Positions 1 through 6,940 of a DNA stretch of 18,716 nucleotides are shown in pieces (the first letter of the stretch is position 1; each line of letters begins with the position of its first letter). The stretch spans positions 1-18,716 of the forward strand of contig CAKSHG010000018.1 in the NCBI GenBank assembly GCA_934456315.1, in the 5' to 3' direction. Source of the DNA: an uncultured Oscillospiraceae bacterium. Its GTDB lineage: Bacteria; Bacillota; Clostridia; Oscillospirales; Ruminococcaceae. Both the position numbers and the translations under genes were made by a program. The notes below the pieces were generated by a model, which had not been told where the DNA came from, made no database searches, and saw only the letters and a program-made list of their open reading frames with translations.

Positions 1-2
1 TT

Positions 3-1565
3 TTATCCGAGTATCATGCGGAGGTCGTCCTCCGGAGTAGTTGCGGCGCGCAGGCTGAATTCACTCTGCAATACTTCCAGCACTGCCGGGGAAACGAACG
101 CCGGAATTGTCGGACCGAGAATGATGTTTTTCAGCCCGAGGTACAGCAGTGAAAGCAGAATGCAGACCGCTTTCTGCTCATACCAGGAGAGCACCAGCGT
201 GAGCGGCAGGTCGTTCACTCCGCAGCCGAAAGCCTCTGCGAGCGCGGAGGCGACCCGGATAGCGCTGTAGGAGTCGTTGCACTGTCCCATGTCGAGAATA
301 CGCGGGATTCCGTCGATGTCGCCGAGGTCCATGTCGTTCAGGCGGTATTTCCCGCAGGCGAGGGTCAGTATCAGCGTATCCGGGGGAGTCAGCCGGGCGA
401 AGTCGCTGTAGTAGCTGCGGCTTGGGGAGGCTCCGTCGCAGCCTCCTATCAGGAAGATGTGGCGTATTTTTCCCGCCCTGATGAGATGAATGATCTTTTC
501 GGCGTGTTTCAGTACGGCGTTGTGCGCGAAGCCGGTCGTCACCTTGTGACCGCCGTTCATTCCCGTCATCTGCTTGTCCTCGTCGTATCCGCCGCACTCT
601 ATCGCCTTTTTGATGACCGGAGTGAAATCCTTGTCCGCTCCGATGTGGGTCACTTCGGGGTAGGATACCACCGAGGTCGTGAACACACGGTCGGCGTAGC
701 TTTCACGCAGCGGCATGAGGCAGTTGGTGGTGAACAGTATCGGCGCGGGAATGTTGTGGAATTCCGACTGCTGATTCTGCCAGCCAGTGCCGAAATTGCC
801 CTTGAGCTGCGGGTGCTTTTTCAGCTCCGGATAGCCGTGGGCAGGGAGCATCTCGCTGTGGGTGTAGATGTTGATGTCCTTTCCGTCAGTCTGCTCGAGC
901 AGCAGCTTCATGTCGTGCAGGTCGTGACCGCTCACAACGATGAACGGACCTTTCTCGATGGTGAGCGGCACCTCCGTCGGAACAGGGTCGCCGTAGGCTT
1001 CAGTGTTGGCGTGGTCGAGCAGCTCCATGCATTTCAGGTTGATGGCTCCGGTCTTGAGCACCAGCGGGAGCAGCACGTCCTGCGGCTCGTCCTCGCCGAG
1101 GTGATAGAGCGCTTCGTAGAAATACGCGTCGACCTCCTTACAGGTCTTTCCCAGCACCCGGGCGTGGTAGGCGTAGGCCGCCATGCCCTTCAGCCCGAAC
1201 AGTATCAGGGATTTCAGCGAGCGGATATCCGCGTTGCCGTCCCAGATTTCCGGCATGGAGTAGTCCTCGTATTTTTCGGCGGACAGGCGGTGTTTTTCCT
1301 GCTCTATCTCGGTTTTGATGGTTTTTATTGTGGAATTGTTGAAATTTACGTTGGTGATGGTGGTGAAAAGCGCTTTCTCGACCAGCGCGTCGGTGGACTC
1401 GGTGGGTCTGCCGTTTTTGGCTGCTCGAGCAAGTCCGATGAGCGCTCCGATTATCTCGTCCTGGTAGTTTGCGGTGTCCGCCTTTTTGCCGCAGACTCCC
1501 GCCTTGCCTTCGCAGCCGGTGTTGTGCGCGGTCTGCTGGCACTGGAAACAAAACATGTCTTTCAT
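3..1565 (-). CDS. hcp: Hybrid cluster protein (hydroxylamine reductase / NO-detoxifying Hcp)
   Basis: A 520-residue cytoplasmic Fe-S protein of the prismane/Hcp family, which reduces hydroxylamine in vitro and is linked to nitric oxide and nitrosative stress defence. The N-terminal cluster motif is C6-x2-C9-x8-C18-x6-C25, close to the spacing of class I Hcp from strict anaerobes. All hybrid-cluster ligands expected from the Desulfovibrio protein can be placed: H214 (SGHDLHD), E238 (THSEML), C282 (TNCLMP), C376 (IGGCDGA, the persulfide cysteine), C404 (LACGKYR), C429 (GQCNDSY), E463 and K465 (WYEQK). The frame is open to 1634, but ATG 1565 is chosen because AAAGGA lies 8 bases upstream and the protein then begins MKDMFCFQCQQ, as family members do. 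Length is near the usual 530-550. It is transcribed away from the lipoprotein at 1705. I see no convincing promoter or HcpR-like palindrome in the gap. An accompanying reductase (Hcr) is not visible; the gene ends at the window edge. Confidence 0.96.
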   Translation of the reverse strand: MKDMFCFQCQQTAHNTGCEGKAGVCGKKADTANYQDEIIGALIGLARAAKNGRPTESTDALVEKALFTTITNVNFNNSTIKTIKTEIEQEKHRLSAEKYEDYSMPEIWDGNADIRSLKSLILFGLKGMAAYAYHARVLGKTCKEVDAYFYEALYHLGEDEPQDVLLPLVLKTGAINLKCMELLDHANTEAYGDPVPTEVPLTIEKGPFIVVSGHDLHDMKLLLEQTDGKDINIYTHSEMLPAHGYPELKKHPQLKGNFGTGWQNQQSEFHNIPAPILFTTNCLMPLRESYADRVFTTSVVSYPEVTHIGADKDFTPVIKKAIECGGYDEDKQMTGMNGGHKVTTGFAHNAVLKHAEKIIHLIRAGKIRHIFLIGGCDGASPSRSYYSDFARLTPPDTLILTLACGKYRLNDMDLGDIDGIPRILDMGQCNDSYSAIRVASALAEAFGCGVNDLPLTLVLSWYEQKAVCILLSLLYLGLKNIILGPTIPAFVSPAVLEVLQSEFSLRAATTPEDDLRMILG

Positions 1566-1655
1566 TGTAGGTATCCTTTCTGTTTTGATTTGTGGGCTGT
1601 GGGTATTATTCCCGGATTTATTTCGTTGATTCATCGGAGAAAAAAGTTCTTGCTA

Positions 1656-1684
1656 TTGCAGAAAAGCTTGAAATATGCTACAAT
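1656..1684 (+). promoter_or_regulatory. Sigma-A-type promoter of the two-domain lipoprotein
   Basis: The -35 box TTGCAG (1656-1661) is separated by 17 bases from the -10 box TACAAT (1679-1684). TGC directly before the -10 (1676-1678) makes it an extended -10. Predicted start of transcription is near 1691, only about 14 bases before the ATG, so the leader is very short. Confidence 0.6.
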
Positions 1685-1704
1685 ATATAAATAGAGGTGA
1701 TCAT

Positions 1705-2610
1705 ATGAAAAAGTACATAGCAGCGATGGCATTGCTATCTATAGTATTGATGGCAGGGTGCAGCGGAAACGCTTCCAGCCAGCCTGAAAGCAGCTCGCAG
1801 ACTGATGAACCGACTGCGGAAGTCGTGGTAACTTCAGCAACGAGCGCCGCCCCGACCGAGCAGCCGGAGGAGCTTCCCGAAACCGAAGCGGTTCCCGAGC
1901 AGACCGAAACCACGACTGCCGTGCAGACCGAACCTCCGCAGGAAACGACCGCCGCGGAGAATCCCGGCAACTACATTGCCGACTGGATATACGGAACCTG
2001 GAGCATGGTCAGTGCAAATGGTCAGGAGTATTGGGATTTTGCGTTTGAAAACGGGCTTACAGAGCAGTCGCAGCTTGAATTCAACAGCGAGGAAGTCCTG
2101 GTCAGAAATGGCAATGTAGGGGTCGAGCTGGAGTATAACTATGCCATAACGGACGCAGGAGCTGATATATATTACAGCTGGGGCGAGAAAATCGTGACGC
2201 TCATTTATGACCCGTCGGCTGACACTCTTACGATGGTATATGACGGCGATGAGGCGGGGAATGTTGCTGTATATAAGCGCGGCGAGTATCCCCAGTCCAC
2301 GGGGCTTGACTACATCGCCGACTGGATATACGGCACCTGGGAAGTTATCAGCATAGACGGACAGGAATACTGGGACGATGAAGATCAGAAACTTGAGATG
2401 ACCTTCACGGCGAACGGCGTTGACGTCACAAGAAACGGCGAAGTCCTCGTGACGATGAGCTACCGCATTACCGACGAGGGCGCGGAGCTTCGCGACACAG
2501 ACGGCGCTGTTTACCCGGTGGTCTATTCCCCGGCGGACGACACGCTGACCATTTTAGGGAATGGGTACACCGAAGTTTTAAAGCGCGTAACTGATACGAG
2601 CTCCAATTGA
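1705..2610 (+). CDS. Secreted lipoprotein with two tandem G-x-W beta domains
   Basis: A 301-residue predicted lipoprotein of unknown function. Residues 1-18 form a signal peptide ending in the lipobox L-M-A-G-C19, so the mature protein should be anchored outside the membrane. Residues 20-88 are a Thr/Glu/Pro/Ser-rich linker. Two repeated domains follow, about 89-195 and 202-295. Each starts with YIADWIYGTW, continues with an I/ANGQEYWD-like segment, and ends with a Y(D/S)P-(S/A)-(A/D)-DTLT hairpin and a V(Y/L)KR strand. The pattern of short beta strands suggests a small lipocalin-like barrel, which is inference. ATG 1705 is preferred over an in-frame ATG at 1675 because GAGGTGA lies just upstream and the signal peptide begins there. 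The next two genes encode smaller lipoproteins with one comparable domain each. I do not recognise a named family and assign no biochemical function. Confidence 0.85.
   Translation: MKKYIAAMALLSIVLMAGCSGNASSQPESSSQTDEPTAEVVVTSATSAAPTEQPEELPETEAVPEQTETTTAVQTEPPQETTAAENPGNYIADWIYGTWSMVSANGQEYWDFAFENGLTEQSQLEFNSEEVLVRNGNVGVELEYNYAITDAGADIYYSWGEKIVTLIYDPSADTLTMVYDGDEAGNVAVYKRGEYPQSTGLDYIADWIYGTWEVISIDGQEYWDDEDQKLEMTFTANGVDVTRNGEVLVTMSYRITDEGAELRDTDGAVYPVVYSPADDTLTILGNGYTEVLKRVTDTSSN
1972..2340 (+). repeat. Internal tandem duplication within the lipoprotein gene
   Basis: The 30 bases at 1972-2001 and at 2311-2340 both encode YIADWIYGTW and differ at only two positions, both synonymous third bases. 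The copies lie 339 bases apart. The rest of the two domains is much more diverged at DNA level, so the opening motif is either under strong constraint or recently homogenised by gene conversion. Confidence 0.8.
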
Positions 2611-2647
2611 CGAACAATAATTTCCAGGGTTGTACAGCAGCTGTAAT

Positions 2648-2663
2648 TTGTAAACGGTTTCAT
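2648..2663 (+). promoter_or_regulatory. Candidate cre site (CcpA/LacI-family operator)
   Basis: TTGTAAACGGTTTCAT fits the Bacillus catabolite-responsive element consensus TGWNANCGNTNWCA at every fixed position. It lies between the first two lipoprotein genes, about 94 bases upstream of the -35 box of the second. That distance is long for repression and would better suit activation, or regulation of a promoter I do not see. A chance match is possible. Confidence 0.4.
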
Positions 2664-2756
2664 GATTGCATTTCATAATTTTGTAAATTTGAACAGTATT
2701 CTTTTAACACTTGTTGATAAAGTTTGTGCCAACAGCCGAAAGTAGCTGCGGAGTAG

Positions 2757-2785
2757 TTGACAAAGCTGAAGTCTTGTGCTATAAT
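2757..2785 (+). promoter_or_regulatory. Consensus sigma-A promoter of the second lipoprotein
   Basis: TTGACA (2757-2762), a 17-base spacer and TATAAT (2780-2785): both hexamers match consensus exactly. TGC at 2777-2779 adds an extended -10. The start of transcription should fall near 2792. This is the strongest promoter by sequence in the window and predicts a highly expressed, essentially constitutive gene. Confidence 0.85.
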
Positions 2786-2792
2786 TCCTCAT

Positions 2793-2829
2793 GTTGTGAA
2801 ACTGCCGTTTTCTGGCAGATGTTTACAAC
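2793..2829 (+). promoter_or_regulatory. 5'-terminal mRNA hairpin in the lipoprotein leader
   Basis: GTTGT (2793-2797) pairs with ACAAC (2825-2829), AAA (2799-2801) with TTT (2822-2824), and CTGCC (2802-2806) with GGCAG (2814-2818), closing a 7-base loop. The stem begins within a base or two of the predicted transcription start and leaves the AGGAG ribosome site (about 2847-2851) free. Hairpins at the extreme 5' end are known to protect Gram-positive mRNAs from decay; that role here is inference. Confidence 0.5.
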
Positions 2830-2860
2830 GACGATAGATATATTTTGAGGAGAAACTACA

Positions 2861-3487
2861 ATGACTAAGTTTACAAAGATCACTGCAGCTATCGTAGCTG
2901 CCGCAGCAGTTCTGTCTTTCGCAGGCTGCAGCAATAACACTTCTTCCGCTTCCGAGTCCTCCAGCGCTGCTTCTGACGCTTCCACTGCTTCCACCGCAGA
3001 GGCTGCAAAGACCGCTGAGGCTGCTGCTCCTGCTACCGCAGAGGCTGCACAGACCGCTGAGGTTGCTGCTCCCGCTACTGCTGAAGCTCCCGCATTCGAT
3101 GTTTCCGCTATGTACGGCGACTGGGTTCTCGGTGCGATCAACGATGGCACCAATACAATGAGCGTTGCTGATTTCGCAGCTGCAAACAATGTTTCTGCTG
3201 AGGACACTCTGATCTACGTTAATATCGATGAGAACGCCTACAACAGCCTGGCTATGGGCGTTGAAGGAAACTATTCCTACACTGTAACTGAAAATGGCAT
3301 CACTGTTGATTTAGACGGCATGGAGCTTCCCGTATCCTACGATGCTGAAAGCGACATCTTCGCATACGGCGTAGCTGTTGGCGACGTTACTTACAAGTAT
3401 GTATTCATGAGAAACACTGACGACGCTGCTGCTTCCACCGCTGAGGCTGCTGCAACTGCACAGGCTGTTGTTACCGCTGAGGGTTGA
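2861..3487 (+). CDS. Small secreted lipoprotein with Ala/Glu/Thr repeat linker and one G-x-W domain
   Basis: A 208-residue predicted lipoprotein of unknown function. The signal peptide ends in L-S-F-A-G-C23. A low-complexity linker (about 24-78) follows, with imperfect repeats built from TAEA and AAPATAEA units, and a short C-terminal tail (about 190-208) returns to the same TAEAAATAQA style. The domain between them opens with MYGDWVLGAI and ends with a SYDAESDIFAY / TYKYVFMR pair of strands, matching the layout of the neighbouring lipoproteins. ATG 2861 sits behind TTTTGAGGAG. Promoter consensus, the leader hairpin and codons rich in GCT/GCA, TTC and AAG suggest high expression. The stretch AAVLSFAGCS is shared with the sugar-binding lipoprotein at 13306. 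A terminator follows directly, so the gene is monocistronic. Confidence 0.82.
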   Translation: MTKFTKITAAIVAAAAVLSFAGCSNNTSSASESSSAASDASTASTAEAAKTAEAAAPATAEAAQTAEVAAPATAEAPAFDVSAMYGDWVLGAINDGTNTMSVADFAAANNVSAEDTLIYVNIDENAYNSLAMGVEGNYSYTVTENGITVDLDGMELPVSYDAESDIFAYGVAVGDVTYKYVFMRNTDDAAASTAEAAATAQAVVTAEG

Positions 3488-3521
3488 TCCGCTTAGTGAT
3501 TCAGTTGAATTAAATACATCT

Positions 3522-3549
3522 GCCCGGACGTTACGCCCGGGCTTTTGTT
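3522..3549 (+). terminator. Intrinsic terminator after the second lipoprotein
   Basis: GCCCGG (3522-3527) pairs with CCGGGC (3537-3542) across a 9-base loop and is followed by TTTTGTTT. It ends only a few bases before the next promoter's -35 box at 3556, so the lipoprotein genes are separate transcripts. Confidence 0.8.
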
Positions 3550-3555
3550 TAACGG

Positions 3556-3584
3556 TTGACAACCGTCGGGATTTGTGGTACAAT
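3556..3584 (+). promoter_or_regulatory. Sigma-A promoter of the third lipoprotein
   Basis: TTGACA (3556-3561), 17 bases, TACAAT (3579-3584), with TGG immediately before the -10. The same architecture as the promoters at 1656 and 2757. Predicted start near 3591, about 20 bases before the coding region. Confidence 0.75.
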
Positions 3585-3612
3585 ATTCTCCGTACAGAAC
3601 AGGAGGAGAATC

Positions 3613-3966
3613 ATGAAAAAATTTTTTAAGGCGCTTGCGCTTGCAGCAGTCATTACGGCGGTCTGCACGGCTTGCAGCCGTTCGATAGATACCGCAAAGA
3701 TAGAGGGAAACTGGGTCTGCACGACGGATTCCGGCGAGCAGATACGCGTGACCCTCACCGACCGCACGTTCACCCAGTCCAGCGGCGATACGACCGGAGA
3801 AACCCTGAAATACGAGCGCACTTCCGACGGCGTGAACGTCAAATCTCCGGACGGAAAGGCGCTGCTGAAGCTCACCTACAGCGAGCAGGACGGCACCATC
3901 TCCTACACCGTGAACGGCGCGGACGGTTCTGAGCTTACCTACACCTTTACAAGAGAAGCGGAGTAG
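3613..3966 (+). CDS. Small predicted lipoprotein, single G-x-W domain
   Basis: A 117-residue secreted protein of unknown function. The N terminus MKKFFKALALAAVITAVCTAC is a clear signal peptide, but the presumed lipidated C21 is preceded by V-C-T-A, so the usual Leu/Val/Ile at -3 is a Cys (C18). Lipidation is therefore likely but not certain. The mature part opens with an IEGNWVC strand and finishes with LTYSEQDGTISY and LTYTFTRE, the same start and end seen in the two lipoproteins upstream, here without a long linker. ATG 3613 is chosen over an in-frame upstream ATG at 3556 because AGGAGGAG (3601-3608) precedes it and the upstream ATG overlaps the promoter. Codon use is richer in GCG/GCC than in the second lipoprotein, suggesting weaker expression or a different history. 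Confidence 0.75.
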   Translation: MKKFFKALALAAVITAVCTACSRSIDTAKIEGNWVCTTDSGEQIRVTLTDRTFTQSSGDTTGETLKYERTSDGVNVKSPDGKALLKLTYSEQDGTISYTVNGADGSELTYTFTREAE

Positions 3967-3990
3967 TGCACCGCCAAAAACCGCATAATG

Positions 3991-4033
3991 CTGCGTATTC
4001 GGGCAATATCCGCCGGAATACGCAGTTTTTTTT
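3991..4033 (+). terminator. Strong intrinsic terminator after the lipoprotein cluster
   Basis: CTGCGTATTC (3991-4000) is perfectly complementary to GAATACGCAG (4016-4025), followed by eight T. It separates the lipoprotein cluster from the scp operon. Confidence 0.9.
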
Positions 4034-4043
4034 ACCCGGATAC

Positions 4044-4072
4044 TTGAAAAATCTCCGGATATGCGCTATAAT
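4044..4072 (+). promoter_or_regulatory. Promoter of the M50 protease - scpAB operon
   Basis: TTGAAA (4044-4049), 17 bases, TATAAT (4067-4072). Unlike its neighbours it lacks the TGn extension. It is the only clear promoter I see ahead of the run of genes from 4118 to 9332. Confidence 0.65.
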
Positions 4073-4117
4073 ATACAATGTATATTTGTGTACAGGATTG
4101 AGATTTAAGGAGATTTT

Positions 4118-4816
4118 ATGTTTCGAGGACCGCTTATAGAATTATTCATGCTTTTATTTTCCGGCAATGTCAGCGAATCTGACGTAGTCAGCGTTGTGCT
4201 GTCGGTGTTTTCCGTGCTGGTCATCATTTTTGTGGTGTTCCCGATACACGAGTGCGCCCACGGTCTGATGGCGAAGATACTCGGCGACGACACCGCGGAA
4301 CGTCAGGGACGGCTCACGCTGAATCCGTTCGCGCATATCGACGTGATGGGCGCCGTCATGATGATGCTGTTCCGCATTGGCTGGGCGAAGCCTACGCCGG
4401 TCAATATCCGCAACTGCACCAAGGTCAAGCCCCGCACCGCGCTGGCGCTGACCTCCCTTGCGGGACCCCTCGCGAATATCCTGCTTAGCTACGTCATGAT
4501 CATTATATATAAGATAGTACTCATCAACCTCACTACCACCACAGGAGCGTACATCGCCCTCGGACTGTACTACACCGCGCAGATCAACGTTTACCTTGCG
4601 GTGTTCAATCTGGTGCCGATCGCGCCGTTCGACGGATTCAACATTCTCGCAAGCTTCCTGCCGGGAAAGGCTGTGTACTTCATGCAGAAGAATCAGCAGA
4701 TAATTTACTGGGTGTTCTTCGCGCTGCTGATGTTCGGCGTGCTGACGGTTCCGTTCGGGCTTGCCTGCAACGGTATCATATGGCTGCTGGACAAGGCTTC
4801 GTTCTTCCTCGGGTGA
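4118..4816 (+). CDS. M50 family (site-2-type) membrane metalloprotease
   Basis: A 232-residue integral membrane protein of the short, PDZ-less clostridial M50 group. The zinc-binding HExxH motif is H44-E45-C-A-H48 within a hydrophobic segment. The downstream aspartate motif is NLVPIAPFDG at 164-173, with D172 as the likely third ligand. NPFAHID (69-75) and SLAGPLAN (113-120) are also typical. At least four hydrophobic segments are visible (about 24-43, 110-137, 145-168 and 194-215). Such proteases cut substrates inside the membrane; the substrate here is unknown. ATG 4118 follows AAGGAG. It is separated from scpA by only three bases, an association common in Clostridia, where an M50 gene often precedes scpAB. 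Confidence 0.92.
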   Translation: MFRGPLIELFMLLFSGNVSESDVVSVVLSVFSVLVIIFVVFPIHECAHGLMAKILGDDTAERQGRLTLNPFAHIDVMGAVMMMLFRIGWAKPTPVNIRNCTKVKPRTALALTSLAGPLANILLSYVMIIIYKIVLINLTTTTGAYIALGLYYTAQINVYLAVFNLVPIAPFDGFNILASFLPGKAVYFMQKNQQIIYWVFFALLMFGVLTVPFGLACNGIIWLLDKASFFLG

Positions 4817-4819
4817 CGC

Positions 4820-5554
4820 ATGGAGGGACTTAGCTTTAAGCTTGAGATATTCGAGGGACCGCTCGACGCGCTGCTCGCGCTGATACAGAAGCACAAGCTG
4901 AATATCCAGGATATCGAGATAAGCGTGCTGCTGGACCAGTTCATGCTCTATCTTAACAGAATGGCGGAGGCTGACCTCGAGGTGACCTCCGACTTCCTGG
5001 AGATGGCGGCGCGGCTCATCATGATAAAATCCGCGGCGCTCCTCCCACGGGAGGAAGCCGAGCAGATGAAGCGCGAGCTCCAGGGCGCGCTCATCGAATA
5101 CGCGCTGTGCAAGACCATGGCGGAGCGCCTTAAAAAGCGCTACCTCGGCGACGTTGTGTTCGTCAGGGAGCCGATGGAGCTCGACATCGACAAGTCCTAC
5201 CACAAGCTCCACCAGCCGGAGGAGCTGATGCTCGCCTACAGCGCGCTTAACGAGCGCACCCGCAGAAAGGCGAGCTACCGTCCGCGCTCGATACGCCCTA
5301 TCGTTGCCAAGAGCTACGTTACGGTGTTCACCGGGATAGTCGCGGTGCTGAAAAGCCTTCGCAGGAACGGTACCGTCAATATGGACGAGCTATACAGGGG
5401 ACAGCCCCGGTCGCGTACCGTGGCGACGTTCCTTGCGATACTGGAGCTGTCGAAAGAGGGAAGAATATTCATATCCGAGGACGGGAACAGCGTAAGGCTT
5501 CGCAGGAAGTCCGACGATGAGCGACCCGCAGAAACGGAGGGGGCAGAGCAGTGA
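4820..5554 (+). CDS. scpA: Segregation and condensation protein A (kleisin)
   Basis: A 244-residue kleisin subunit of the bacterial SMC condensin, which bridges the SMC heads together with ScpB in chromosome compaction and segregation. The N-terminal signature FEGPLDALLALIQKHKLNI (11-29) is diagnostic and is followed by helices with FLEMAARLIMIKSAALLP. The C-terminal winged-helix segment (about 165-232) contains TVATFLAILELSKEGRI. Length matches the family. The start lies three bases after the protease stop and lacks a clear Shine-Dalgarno, so translation is probably coupled to the upstream gene. It overlaps scpB by four bases (GTGA). Confidence 0.96.
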   Translation: MEGLSFKLEIFEGPLDALLALIQKHKLNIQDIEISVLLDQFMLYLNRMAEADLEVTSDFLEMAARLIMIKSAALLPREEAEQMKRELQGALIEYALCKTMAERLKKRYLGDVVFVREPMELDIDKSYHKLHQPEELMLAYSALNERTRRKASYRPRSIRPIVAKSYVTVFTGIVAVLKSLRRNGTVNMDELYRGQPRSRTVATFLAILELSKEGRIFISEDGNSVRLRRKSDDERPAETEGAEQ

Positions 5555-6117
5555 AATTCAGCGAAGGAATGGCGGTAATAGAAGCCGTGCTGTTCGCATG
5601 CGGCGAGCCGATAGACGCGGAAAAGCTCTCCGCCGCCTGTGAGATAGAAAAGGACACCGTCCTGAAAATGATAGACCGCCTGAACGACAGGTACAGCGAA
5701 AACGGCAGCGCGTTCCGGATAAACCGGCTCGGCGACAGCTACCAGATGATGACGCAGCCGGAGTTCGCTCCGTACATCAAGACCGCGCTGGAAACGCGCC
5801 GTCAGGTGCCGCTGTCGCAGGCTGCGATGGAAGTACTGGCGGTGGTCGCGTACAATCAGCCGGTCACCAAGAGCTTTGTGGAGCAGGTGCGCGGAGTGGA
5901 CAGCTCCGGCGTCGTCAACAGCCTTGTGGAGCGCGACCTGCTCGAGGAATACGGAAGGCTCGACCTCCCGGGACGTCCCATAGCCTACAAGACTACGGAG
6001 AATTTCCTGCGGTGCTTCGGGCTTACCGACATCAAGGGGCTTCCGGCGATACCGGACAGCACCGACCAGATAGACCTTGATGAATTCGACGAGATGAGTT
6101 TCAGCGGCAGCGACTGA
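5551..6117 (+). CDS. scpB: Segregation and condensation protein B
   Basis: A 188-residue winged-helix partner of ScpA in the SMC-ScpAB complex. Recognised by the N-terminal IEAVLFACGEPI segment and the strongly conserved C-terminal block around 92-160 (LSQAAMEVLAVVAYNQPVTK, then GRPIAYKTTENFLRCFGL). A GTG start at 5551 is preferred because GGAGGGG (5536-5542) lies 8 bases upstream. The ATG at 5569 has no room for a ribosome site. The 4-base overlap with scpA implies coupled translation and balanced amounts. Confidence 0.95.
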   Translation: MKFSEGMAVIEAVLFACGEPIDAEKLSAACEIEKDTVLKMIDRLNDRYSENGSAFRINRLGDSYQMMTQPEFAPYIKTALETRRQVPLSQAAMEVLAVVAYNQPVTKSFVEQVRGVDSSGVVNSLVERDLLEEYGRLDLPGRPIAYKTTENFLRCFGLTDIKGLPAIPDSTDQIDLDEFDEMSFSGSD

Positions 6118-6145
6118 TGTTCGGGCAACTGACGGAGGTGAGGGA

Positions 6146-6910
6146 ATGGGCTGGATAATTGCGGGCGCGATAATCGCGTTCGTTCTGATTCTGCTGATGA
6201 CCTCGGTCAGGGTGCGTTTCGACTACGCCGACCCCGGGGAGCTTCGCCTGAAAATAAGCTGGCTGTTCGTTACGCTGGTGCGGGTCCCTGCGAAAACAAA
6301 GAAGCAGAAACGCCGCGACAAAAAGGCGGAAAAGGACGTAAAGTCAGCCGCAGAGGACGCAGCAGAGGCTGAAAAAGCCGCTGGTTTCGCCGGTGAAAAT
6401 CCGCAGCCGCTGAATGAAAGCGGCAGCGCTGCAAAGACTAAACCGCAGAAACAGGGCAGCACCCCGAAATCATCGAAGCAAGTCAAAACTGCGAAACCCA
6501 AGGACCAGAAGCTGACCATAAGCGACATTTTCGCGCTGGTGAAACTGGTGTGGGACAGCCTCGGGAAACCGCTGAAGCGCCTGCTGAAAGCGACCCGAAT
6601 AAACGGGTTCCGGCTTGCGATAGAGGTCGGCGGCGACGACGCGGCGGAAGCGGCCATCAGGTTCGGAAGGACCAACATGGCGGCGGGGACCGCGCTGGCG
6701 TTCCTGGACGGGTGCTTTACCCTCCGGGAGCCGACGTTCGATATAACCTGCAAATTCAACGGAGAAGATACCCGCACGGAGTGCGGCTTCACTGCCAGAC
6801 TGACGCTGATAGCGGCGCTGGCGTTCCTGTTCTGGGTGGCAGGCAGGCTGGTAAGGAACTACATGTCCCGCAAGGACGCGGCGGCAGCAGTTGAAAAGTT
6901 GAGAAAGTAA
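6146..6910 (+). CDS. DUF2953 membrane protein (YtfI-like)
   Basis: A 254-residue protein with an N-terminal membrane segment (about 3-19), a short conserved strand region (VRVRFDYADPGELRLKISWL), a highly charged Lys/Ala/Glu linker (about 52-122), a conserved domain (about 125-215) and a second hydrophobic segment (about 218-235). Architecture and position, directly upstream of a gerW/ytfJ gene, match Bacillus YtfI, the DUF2953 protein next to ytfJ. Function is unknown; adjacency to GerW suggests a role in sporulation or the spore envelope, which is inference. ATG 6146 follows GGAGGTGA. The low-complexity linker is longer than I would expect. Confidence 0.82.
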   Translation: MGWIIAGAIIAFVLILLMTSVRVRFDYADPGELRLKISWLFVTLVRVPAKTKKQKRRDKKAEKDVKSAAEDAAEAEKAAGFAGENPQPLNESGSAAKTKPQKQGSTPKSSKQVKTAKPKDQKLTISDIFALVKLVWDSLGKPLKRLLKATRINGFRLAIEVGGDDAAEAAIRFGRTNMAAGTALAFLDGCFTLREPTFDITCKFNGEDTRTECGFTARLTLIAALAFLFWVAGRLVRNYMSRKDAAAAVEKLRK

Positions 6911-6940
6911 CATTATATAGACCTGAAAGGAGTTTTTATC

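Noticed and set aside
459..1694. 411-codon open frame on the plus strand opposite hcp
   Set aside because: It mirrors the coding frame of hcp, which has all cluster ligands; the translation has no recognisable domain and no ribosome site.
1566..1704. HcpR-type operator between hcp and the lipoprotein
   Set aside because: No TTGTGA...TCACAA-like symmetry was found; only scattered TTTGTGG/CTGTGGG matches.
2633..2645. TACAGC-A-GCTGTA palindrome after the first lipoprotein
   Set aside because: Considered as a terminator, but the loop is a single base and there is no T-run.
2990..3100. Ala/Glu/Thr coding repeats as a CRISPR-like or mobile repeat
   Set aside because: The repeats are imperfect, in frame and form a lipoprotein linker; no spacers are present.
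4154..5212. 352-codon minus-strand frame across the protease and scpA
   Set aside because: Overlaps two well-identified genes and shows no family features.
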